Assembly (NCBI GenBank): GCA_025354965.1
Contig: JANXLW010000249.1
Location: forward strand, 1-8,136
DNA: 8,136 bases
From: Betaproteobacteria bacterium
GTDB lineage: Bacteria; Pseudomonadota; Gammaproteobacteria; Burkholderiales; Burkholderiaceae_C
Direction: 5' to 3'
A program made the position numbers and the translations under genes. Below are positions 1-5,601 of the stretch, piece after piece. Numbering within the stretch: position 1 is the stretch's first letter; each line of letters starts with the position of its first letter. The notes under the pieces were generated by a model. It made no database searches, was not told where the DNA came from, and saw nothing but the letters and a program-made list of their open reading frames with translations.

Positions 1-1196
1 GCAAGACCTGCCGGATAGAAAAACCACTTGGGCCAAAAAACCGCGAGCAACAACAGTGTGCATGCCAGGAAGTGACTGCGCATCTGCCGGTCTATGCGCA
101 GCTGTGGCAAAACCTTCTTCATGTTGGGTGCCGGCACGCGGCCTTTACCAAGGTTCTGCAAATGCAGCCAGACGAGAAATGGAACAATCTTGTAAAGCAT
201 TCCGATAGTCACCGAAATGAAACCACCGTACAGCAAGACCACTGCAAACAGGATCGGCCAGCCTTGCCAGTCGCCAATTTCAACGACAAACCGGGCAGCA
301 AACCACAATGTGCAGGCAACGCATGCGGATGACATTGCCAACCTCCAGAAATGGTGTGATGCATCGTGTTTGGGGCGCTTGCTGCGTCGAAGAATGATCA
401 GAGTCATCACCGAAAACATAGCGCCAGCGGTAACCAGCGCCGCTGCAAACAAAGTTGATAGTGTTTCCAATCCGGCCAGATCGGCGATGGTCCACAGTGA
501 GACAGTGCCCAGGATCGTCATGGCAAAGCTTCGCGCAAACCAGACCGGGTATTCAGGGGTAAGATGGAACATCGGAACTGCCACAAAGCTCACAGCGGCA
601 AGCACGGTGCAGCCCCATGCCATCAAACCCCAGCCCAGGTGGAGATCGGCGAGTTGAACCACAGGTAACTCAAGAGACCATCCCAGCGACACTGCCAACA
701 ACAGGCCTGAGACGACCGTAACGCTCAAGCCCACAGGTGCCAGCTTGAAACCGCGAATTGTCGGGTTTGTTGTCGAAATCCCGGACAGGGCGCGCACCGC
801 TGCCCAGACAAAAATCGTCACACCGGTCGCAAGAAAAGCGACTGCGCAGCCAAACAGCAGGGGTTTATAGGTCAGAAAAGCGGCTGCCAGAAAAAGCGCG
901 CCTGGTGTGATGGCGGCATGTACCAGCGTTGCGATTGTTTGTGGTCGAACGAAATTAGCGCCGGCCACGACGGGCAGCAGTTGCTGCAAGGCGCCCAGCA
1001 TCACTTGCAGCATGAAGCCCACGGTGATCAGATGGGTCAGCGCCAGAGCCGCGGGCGTCCAGCGCGATGAGAACATTTCCGGGCCGCTGTACAGGAGCAA
1101 CACGCCGGCAAGAATCGAGAACAGCGGAGCCGTCAGGAAAAACCGCAGGGGCGCACTGAAGGGAGGCGCCTGCTCAAATGACAATAGTGCTTGCAT
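1..1196 (-). CDS. Polytopic membrane protein, NnrS / haem-copper oxidase subunit I-like, C-terminus cut by window edge
   Basis: An open minus-strand frame starts at ATG 1196-1194 and runs 398 codons to the left edge without a stop, so the protein is partial. My translation starts MQALLSFEQAPPFSAPLRFF and is strongly hydrophobic, with roughly ten to twelve likely membrane segments (for example residues 19-36, 50-78, 90-108, 112-136, 153-172, 185-208, 246-269, 314-343, 375-394). Histidines lie in or beside helices: H55 (ALTHLITVGFMLQ), H93 (LVHAAITPG), H186 (ADLHLGWG), H211 (MFHLTPEYP) and H345 (KIVPFLVWLHLQN). The THLxTxGFxxQxxxGAxxQxxPV-type stretch around residues 54-76 resembles NnrS and cytochrome-oxidase-subunit-I-like membrane proteins, which may bind haem or metal. 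The start overlaps the DUF2249 stop as TAATG, indicating translational coupling. A hemerythrin and a DUF2249 gene upstream support a role in NO or O2 response or denitrification, but the function is inferred and no symbol is justified. Confidence 0.8.
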   Translation of the reverse strand, partial: MQALLSFEQAPPFSAPLRFFLTAPLFSILAGVLLLYSGPEMFSSRWTPAALALTHLITVGFMLQVMLGALQQLLPVVAGANFVRPQTIATLVHAAITPGALFLAAAFLTYKPLLFGCAVAFLATGVTIFVWAAVRALSGISTTNPTIRGFKLAPVGLSVTVVSGLLLAVSLGWSLELPVVQLADLHLGWGLMAWGCTVLAAVSFVAVPMFHLTPEYPVWFARSFAMTILGTVSLWTIADLAGLETLSTLFAAALVTAGAMFSVMTLIILRRSKRPKHDASHHFWRLAMSSACVACTLWFAARFVVEIGDWQGWPILFAVVLLYGGFISVTIGMLYKIVPFLVWLHLQNLGKGRVPAPNMKKVLPQLRIDRQMRSHFLACTLLLLAVFWPKWFFYPAGL

Positions 1197-1198
1197 TA
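1194..1198 (-). promoter_or_regulatory. TAATG stop/start overlap (translational coupling)
   Basis: Read on the minus strand, the TAA stop of the DUF2249 gene (1198-1196) shares its last base with the ATG of the membrane-protein gene (1196-1194). This overlap decides the membrane-protein start and implies coupled translation of the two products. Confidence 0.75.
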
Positions 1199-1432
1199 TT
1201 CGGAATTTTGCCAGCACAGAATTTCGAAAGTGCCGTCCGGCGCGCGCCGCGTCTGATGCGAAAAACCATTGACATCCAGCGTCTGATACAGCGGGTAGGG
1301 TTCCCTAGGCAATAGAAGCAACACCTTTTCTCCATAGCTGCTCGCGTTGAGTGCGTCCATCGTCAGTACGAAAGGCTCTGGTGGCTCGAGTCCACGCCCA
1401 TCGATAATCTTGTTTGCCTTGGTCTGACTCAT
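1196..1432 (-). CDS. DUF2249 domain protein, 78 aa
   Basis: This small cytosolic protein has the DUF2249 signature. An N-terminal IIDGRGLEPPEPFVLTMDAL segment (residues 9-28) is the usual 'D-x-RGLEPPEP' opening. It is followed by VLLLLPREPYPLYQTLD (37-53), matching the family's 'LLPREPHPLY' motif, and the chain ends in a short beta strand (FEILCWQ). The length is normal for a single-domain member. DUF2249 proteins have a TusA-like fold, and in denitrifiers and other facultative anaerobes they often sit beside hemerythrin, NnrS-like and Nor/Nir genes; their biochemical role is not established. The ATG at 1432 lies 3 bases after the hemerythrin stop (TGA TGC ATG), so the two are almost certainly co-translated. 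An ATG overlapping that TGA (1436-1434) is in another frame and was not chosen. Family assignment is strong; function is unknown. Confidence 0.88.
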   Translation of the reverse strand: MSQTKANKIIDGRGLEPPEPFVLTMDALNASSYGEKVLLLLPREPYPLYQTLDVNGFSHQTRRAPDGTFEILCWQNSE

Positions 1433-1435
1433 GCA

Positions 1436-1891
1436 TCAACCCGGCCTACTCACGTCAAGCTGCTGTTGCAATTGCGGCAGTAAAACATCTACCTGATGCG
1501 CCAGATGTTCGTCGCACATCGGGTAAAGAACGTGCTCTTCCTTCATGTTGTGCTGTTGCATCATGATCAACAAAGTTTCGGTGTTCCCCAAGTAGTCATC
1601 GGCATCTTTCGCCAGCAAAGATTGGTACGCTGCCGTCATGAGATCGTTCATCTGAACATGTTCGTCCCGCATCACCTGGGTAGGTCCCATGGTCATGCCG
1701 GTCTTCACTTCGAACGCAGGAAATAGTACGTCCTGTTCTGCGGCAAAGTGATTCAGCATCGCCTTCTGAAAACTGATGAATGCGTCCTTCGCACGGTCCC
1801 ACGCCGGTACTGCTACTTCCCGCTCAGCGGCGGCAAAAAAAGCGTCGCACCGGCGGTGATCGCCGATCATAAAAGTTTGAATTTCATTCAT
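1436..1891 (-). CDS. Hemerythrin HHE cation-binding domain protein
   Basis: This 151-residue, all-helical single-domain protein belongs to the hemerythrin/HHE family, whose four-helix bundle holds a non-haem di-iron centre that binds O2 or NO. Candidate iron ligands appear in the expected order: H12 (GDHRRCD), H48 and E52 (NHFAAEQDVLFP), H78 (RDEHVQM), and H114 with E118 (QQHNMKEEHVLYP). H120 is a further histidine nearby. The two 'H-x3-E...(L/Y)-(F/Y)-P' motifs are diagnostic. There is no signal peptide or membrane segment, so the protein should be cytoplasmic. Its start lies 6 bases after the PaaY-like gene's stop, with a GGAG about 14 bases upstream, rather far for a ribosome binding site. 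It runs straight into DUF2249 and a polytopic membrane protein. Sensing, buffering or scavenging of O2 or NO is the reasonable inference; storage or iron-sulfur repair (YtfE-like) is less likely because the N-terminal ScdA-type domain is absent. Confidence 0.9.
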   Translation of the reverse strand: MNEIQTFMIGDHRRCDAFFAAAEREVAVPAWDRAKDAFISFQKAMLNHFAAEQDVLFPAFEVKTGMTMGPTQVMRDEHVQMNDLMTAAYQSLLAKDADDYLGNTETLLIMMQQHNMKEEHVLYPMCDEHLAHQVDVLLPQLQQQLDVSRPG

Positions 1892-1897
1892 GGTTTG

Positions 1898-2515
1898 CTA
1901 ATTGACTCCGACTTGACGTTTGAACTCGGACAGTGGCAACACATCGGGTGCATTGCAGCGGCGGCGTCCTGCCTCGGGTGCGGCAAGTGGCATGCACGGT
2001 ACCATGGAACGTCGTGAATCACGACAAAGTTGCTGATAAGTGGCGGTGGCCTGCAACTTCCAGGTCATCTCGTCTTGCGTCAGCGCACGAATTACCTTGG
2101 CCGGCACACCGACTGCCAGGCTCCCGGGAGGAATCACGCTTTTTGCGGCGACGAAGGCCGAGGCGGAGACGATTGAAGATTCGCCAACCTCTGCGAAATC
2201 CATCACCACCGCATTCATACCAACCAAAACATTGCGCCGCAGGGTGCATGCATGAATGATGGCACCGTGGCCGATATGTCCGTTTTCTTCGATCAGGGTA
2301 TCGATGCCGGGAAAGCCATGCACCACCGCCGAGTCCTGAATGTTGGAACCGGCGCCAATGACGATGCGCCCCAGGTCGCCGCGCAGCGAAGCGCACGGTG
2401 CCACGTAAACCCCCGGTCCTATGATGACGTCGCCAATGACTACCGCGCTCGGATGCACGAAGGCGCTCGGGTCGATAACGGGAACCACGCCATCGTAGGA
2501 ATAGATTTGTGCCAT
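1898..2515 (-). CDS. paaY: PaaY-like thioesterase, left-handed beta-helix (gamma-carbonic-anhydrase family)
   Basis: This 205-residue protein closely resembles PaaY of phenylacetate catabolism. It has hexapeptide-repeat turns throughout residues 18-150 and family motifs such as FVHPSAVVIGDV (19-30), SLRGDLGRIVI (43-53), NIQDSAVVHGFP (58-69) and HIGHGAIIHACTLRRN (80-95). These are followed by VGMNAVVMDFAEVGESSIV and GVPAKVIRAL. H66, H83 and H88 sit at the three zinc-ligand positions of gamma-carbonic anhydrases. In E. coli and other aerobes PaaY hydrolyses CoA esters that arise as dead ends of ring-epoxide chemistry. Here the gene lies 27 bases after oah in an anaerobic cluster, which suggests CoA release from stalled benzoyl-CoA pathway thioesters. 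A true carbonic anhydrase function is the main alternative. The start is ATG 2515, with GGAAA about 9 bases upstream. The C-terminal 30 or so residues (from about 175) match the family less clearly. Confidence 0.85.
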   Translation of the reverse strand: MAQIYSYDGVVPVIDPSAFVHPSAVVIGDVIIGPGVYVAPCASLRGDLGRIVIGAGSNIQDSAVVHGFPGIDTLIEENGHIGHGAIIHACTLRRNVLVGMNAVVMDFAEVGESSIVSASAFVAAKSVIPPGSLAVGVPAKVIRALTQDEMTWKLQATATYQQLCRDSRRSMVPCMPLAAPEAGRRRCNAPDVLPLSEFKRQVGVN

Positions 2516-2542
2516 CGTCTGTTTCCAGTGAGTTGCATGGTG

Positions 2543-3673
2543 TCAGACTTTGGGCTTCGCCAGAACTTGCTCAGCGAACTTATCGTCGAACAGCGCCCCT
2601 TCGGCCACCAGTTGGCGGTATTTGATGAAGTCGATCACGTCTTTACCGGTGGCTTTCTTGGCATCGAATGCATTGAACCCGAGATAGGCTTCGTGGTTCA
2701 TGTTGGCCGCCAGCCAATGGCGGTTGGCAAGTTTGAACTGATCCCAGAAGAACTTCTTCTTGCCGCGAATGCCGTCGATGGATTTGATTAAACAATGCGG
2801 AAAGAGATTGGTGAATTTCCAGATCAGTTCATTGACTGCCGCATCGAGCTTGCTGAAGTCTGTCGTGCACTCCGCCATCAGTTCCTTCGCTGCTTTCACC
2901 CGGTCGGGGACGACCGCCTCGCCATAAACCAATTCGCCATCATCAACGTAGGCATCGGTACGCACCATCGGATTTCTCACCCACTGCCCGTCTTTCTTCA
3001 AAACCGGGACCACCTTGGTGACGAGGTTCTTGGCTTTCATCTTGTAGGCGCTCCAGGTCTCGCAGGAAACGCAGTTGTACATTGCGTCTTCCATGTTAAG
3101 CATCCAGGGCAAGAAGTCGGTCGAGCCGCCGTCGGGTGCGCTACCGTGCTTGGGGCCGGCCTGGCCGAATATCGCCATATCCGAAGTGACGGTGAGGTCA
3201 GTTGCCATACCGATTTCCTGGCCACCGGCAACACGCATTCCGTTCACCCGGCAGATCACAGGCTTCTTGCAATTGAGAATGCCGTCCACCATGGCATTGA
3301 ACAGATCCATGTACTCACCGTATTCATTCGGTCTTTTTGAATAGTAAGCAGAGTACTCGGCTGTGTTGCCGCCAGTACAGAATGCCTTGTCGCCTACGGC
3401 AGTGAATACGACGGCAACGACAGCGCGATCGCTCGACGCGCGTTGAAAGCCGGCAATCACCGCTTTCACCATCTCAGTGGTGTAGGAGTTGTACTGTGCC
3501 GGATTATTGAGAATGATCCAGGATGAGAACAGTCCCGCCACGGTGTTGCCCTGTGGGTCGGTTATCGGGCGTCTTTCATAGATGACAGAGGGGGCCTCAG
3601 TACCAAAATGTTCCTCGCCAAGCAGGGCGTGGTCTTTCAGTTCGTTGTCGCGGCGCAGCCAGTTGAGTGACAT
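2543..3673 (-). CDS. oah: 6-oxocyclohex-1-ene-1-carbonyl-CoA hydrolase (ring-opening; Oah/BzdY/BamA)
   Basis: This enzyme of the crotonase superfamily adds water to 6-oxocyclohex-1-ene-1-carbonyl-CoA and hydrolytically cleaves the C-C bond of the alicyclic ring, giving 3-hydroxypimelyl-CoA in the cytoplasm. The 376-residue length fits Oah/BamA and is well above the 260 or so of ordinary enoyl-CoA hydratases. Visible features are the long N-terminal segment before the crotonase core, the oxyanion-hole region DKAFCTGGNTAEYSAY (95-110), and the second core motif RVNGMRVAGGQEIGMATDL (142-160). The run FGQAGPKHGSAPDGGSTDF (169-187) is characteristic of this ring hydrolase and is widely used as a marker of anaerobic aromatic degradation. 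The gene starts 22 bases after had. A polypurine AGAGAG at 3686-3681 lies 7 bases before the ATG. The preceding hydratase and dehydrogenase produce its substrate in order. No truncation or frameshift is seen. Confidence 0.96.
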   Translation of the reverse strand: MSLNWLRRDNELKDHALLGEEHFGTEAPSVIYERRPITDPQGNTVAGLFSSWIILNNPAQYNSYTTEMVKAVIAGFQRASSDRAVVAVVFTAVGDKAFCTGGNTAEYSAYYSKRPNEYGEYMDLFNAMVDGILNCKKPVICRVNGMRVAGGQEIGMATDLTVTSDMAIFGQAGPKHGSAPDGGSTDFLPWMLNMEDAMYNCVSCETWSAYKMKAKNLVTKVVPVLKKDGQWVRNPMVRTDAYVDDGELVYGEAVVPDRVKAAKELMAECTTDFSKLDAAVNELIWKFTNLFPHCLIKSIDGIRGKKKFFWDQFKLANRHWLAANMNHEAYLGFNAFDAKKATGKDVIDFIKYRQLVAEGALFDDKFAEQVLAKPKV

Positions 3674-3695
3674 ATTATTTCTCTCTTTCTCTTGG

Positions 3696-4766
3696 TTAAT
3701 TGAAATCGGGGGTGAGGATGACGCGGCGCTGAAGTTTGCCGTGGTGGGCTTGGTCGAAAACCTGTTCGATCTGACTCATGGGTCGTATTTCCACGAAGGG
3801 TTCGAGCTGGATGCGTCCGTCCAGGCACATCGCCAAAACCGCCGGATATTTGTCTGGCGTGCACCCCCAGGTGCCAATGATCTCGGCATCGAAGGCCATC
3901 AGTTTGGACAGCATGTAACTGGTCTCGTCTGTGCCATAGCCAACCACCACCAGCATCCCGACGAAGGACAGCAGCGACAAGGCGGTCTCCTGACCGGCCT
4001 TGGTGCCGGTGCACTCAAAGATTTTCCAGCCCGTGTTGGCCGACACGCCGGCCGCCTTGGCTATCGCCTTGAATCTTTCCTTCAGTTCTTTGGTGCTCAA
4101 GCCGCGCGGGTTGATCGTCGCATCCGCCCCAAAGCTTTCCATCTTCTGCAGCTTTTCTGCGTTGACGTCGATGCCGACAATCAGCTTGGCGCCCATGCCT
4201 TTGGCCACCTGCACCATAAAGCTGCCAACGCCGCCAGCGGCGCCAACCACCACCACCAGGTCCCCACTTCCAATCTTCGCCCGCACGGCGGCCTGGTAGG
4301 GCGTCGTCACTGCATCGGCAATCACAGACAGGTGTTCGAGGGGGATATTCTTGCGCTCGCCGACCAGACACAGGAATTTGGCCTGGACCACGATGTGGCT
4401 GGAAAAACCACCATAAATTCCCATCGAGTTACCCGGCATTTTTTGGGCCAGGCAGCGGTTGCCGCGGCCTCCCCTGCACAGATCGCAGTCGCCGCAAGGA
4501 ATGACGGCGGGGATGATCACTTCCTTGCCGATCATGCCGGCTTCGCCACCGATCACCACACCGCTGATCTCGTGCCCCAGGGAGAGCGGTGGTTTTTGCA
4601 CTGTCGGAACGCCCATGTAGAAGTACGAAAGATCGGTGTGGCAAACGCCACAGCCGTTGATCTTTACCACCACATCGCCGGCTTGCAGCGCCGGCATGGG
4701 GATGCGTGTTTTAATCAACTTGCCGGGCTCGGACATTTGCCAGGTATCGATAAATTCAGGAATCAT
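3696..4766 (-). CDS. had: 6-hydroxycyclohex-1-ene-1-carbonyl-CoA dehydrogenase (Had/BzdX)
   Basis: This 356-residue zinc-dependent medium-chain alcohol dehydrogenase oxidises 6-hydroxycyclohex-1-ene-1-carbonyl-CoA to the 6-oxo compound, reducing NAD+. The catalytic-zinc region is GVCHTD with C42, then GHE with H65 and E66; D151 (IADAVTTPYQ) occupies the position of the third zinc ligand. Structural-zinc cysteines are C91, C94, C97 and C105. The Rossmann motif VVVVGAAGGVG spans residues 171-181, with an acidic D in the following VGIDVN strand, consistent with NAD+. The FYMGVPTVQKPPLSLGHE segment and the C-terminal GKLQRRVILTPDF resemble the benzoyl-CoA pathway enzyme rather than generic alcohol dehydrogenases. 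An AAGGA at 4778-4774 sits 7 bases before the ATG. The gene lies between dch, which makes its substrate, and oah, which uses its product. Substrate specificity rests on this context plus family resemblance. Confidence 0.95.
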   Translation of the reverse strand: MIPEFIDTWQMSEPGKLIKTRIPMPALQAGDVVVKINGCGVCHTDLSYFYMGVPTVQKPPLSLGHEISGVVIGGEAGMIGKEVIIPAVIPCGDCDLCRGGRGNRCLAQKMPGNSMGIYGGFSSHIVVQAKFLCLVGERKNIPLEHLSVIADAVTTPYQAAVRAKIGSGDLVVVVGAAGGVGSFMVQVAKGMGAKLIVGIDVNAEKLQKMESFGADATINPRGLSTKELKERFKAIAKAAGVSANTGWKIFECTGTKAGQETALSLLSFVGMLVVVGYGTDETSYMLSKLMAFDAEIIGTWGCTPDKYPAVLAMCLDGRIQLEPFVEIRPMSQIEQVFDQAHHGKLQRRVILTPDFN

Positions 4767-4801
4767 GTTTTGTTCCTTGGTGAATAAAATTTGCTATCGG
4801 A

Positions 4802-5584
4802 TCAGGTATTGCGCCAGACCGGTTTGCGTTTTTCCAGAAAAGCCGCCAAACCCTCTTTGGCGTCGTCGGTGAGCATCAATTCCTTGAGGTAAATGCGCTC
4901 CACTGCGTCCATCGCGCCGTCAAACGGTTTGCCGGCAGCTTCGAGTGTCGCCCTGCGGGTACTGAGCAGCGCGACGCGCGAGAGTTTCAGGAAGGGTGCC
5001 AGAAAGGCTTGCACGTCGGTGGCAAAAGTCTCCCTGGGGAAAACGCGATTCACAAGACCCATGGCCTTGCCTTCTTCGGCAGTGAAATTCTCGCCGCCCA
5101 GCAGTATTTCCATGGCCTTTGCGGGGGAAATCAACCTGGGAAGAAGCACCGCTGCTACCGGCGGAAACACGGCCAGCTTGATCTCTGGCTGGCCAAACTT
5201 GGCGCCAGCCACCGCCACGATCATGTCGCATGCGATGGCGAGCTCCATGCCACCACCCAGCGCTGCGCCATTGACGACGGCAATGGTGGGCATGGACAAC
5301 TTCTGCAGCCGACGGAAAATACCATGAAAGACTTCTATCATCTGGTCCACCTTGTCCGGCGTGTGATCAGCAACTTCTACTCCCGCAGAAAAAGCTTTTT
5401 CGCCAACACCGGTGACCACCAGCAGTTTGACCGACCGGTCTTGCATGCATGCGTCAAGCGCGGCGTTGACTTCAACCATGGTTGGAATATCGAGGACATT
5501 GAACGGCGGGCGATTGATGGCAAGCGTTGCCAGTGCGTCGGTGGCTCCGTACTGAATAAACTGGAATTGGTTCGCTGCGACCAT
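4802..5584 (-). CDS. dch: Cyclohexa-1,5-diene-1-carbonyl-CoA hydratase (Dch/BzdW)
   Basis: This 260-residue crotonase-family hydratase adds water to the cyclic dienoyl-CoA made by benzoyl-CoA reductase, producing 6-hydroxycyclohex-1-ene-1-carbonyl-CoA. The oxyanion-hole segments are KAFSAGVEVADH (63-74) and NGAALGGGMELAIACD (105-120). Both catalytic glutamates of typical enoyl-CoA hydratases are present as E114 (GGGME) and E134 (FGQPEI). The N-terminal LAINRPPFNVLDIPTM (21-36) is a common hydratase core start, and the length is normal. The start at ATG 5584 is supported by a strong Shine-Dalgarno, AAGGAG at 5598-5593, 8 bases upstream and overlapping the end of the preceding gene. The next gene downstream (had) follows after 35 bases. 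Sequence alone shows a crotonase; the precise substrate comes from the dch-had-oah order and overall similarity to Dch. Confidence 0.93.
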   Translation of the reverse strand: MVAANQFQFIQYGATDALATLAINRPPFNVLDIPTMVEVNAALDACMQDRSVKLLVVTGVGEKAFSAGVEVADHTPDKVDQMIEVFHGIFRRLQKLSMPTIAVVNGAALGGGMELAIACDMIVAVAGAKFGQPEIKLAVFPPVAAVLLPRLISPAKAMEILLGGENFTAEEGKAMGLVNRVFPRETFATDVQAFLAPFLKLSRVALLSTRRATLEAAGKPFDGAMDAVERIYLKELMLTDDAKEGLAAFLEKRKPVWRNT

Positions 5585-5588
5585 GAAT

Positions 5589-5598
5589 CCTTCTCCTT
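5589..5598 (-). promoter_or_regulatory. Strong ribosome binding site of dch
   Basis: The minus strand reads AAGGAGAAGG just ahead of ATTC-ATG. It is the best Shine-Dalgarno in the window. It sits in the 17-base gap after the flavoprotein stop and fixes the dch start at 5584. Confidence 0.7.
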
Positions 5599-5601
5599 GC
5601 C

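Noticed and set aside
280..495. 71-codon minus-strand frame inside the membrane-protein gene
   Set aside because: It is in a different frame from the long membrane protein, has no recognisable motif, and overlaps it entirely.
72..1272. Plus-strand frames in the leftmost 1.3 kb, which could be taken for small genes
   Set aside because: They lack motifs and are antisense to the continuous hydrophobic minus-strand frame from 1196 to the edge, which has coding character and a coupled start.
2252..3340. Two plus-strand frames (179 and 181 codons) opposite oah and paaY
   Set aside because: They are antisense shadows of clearly identified genes, with no family motifs.
3582..4787. 401-codon plus-strand open frame covering had
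   Set aside because: It is antisense to had, whose zinc and Rossmann motifs are unmistakable. Its own translation is His/Gly-rich with no recognisable domain and no ribosome binding site context.
4767..4801. The 35-base AT-richer gap between dch and had as a possible promoter
   Set aside because: No convincing -35/-10 pair or operator palindrome; it contains the had ribosome binding site, and the operon context explains it.
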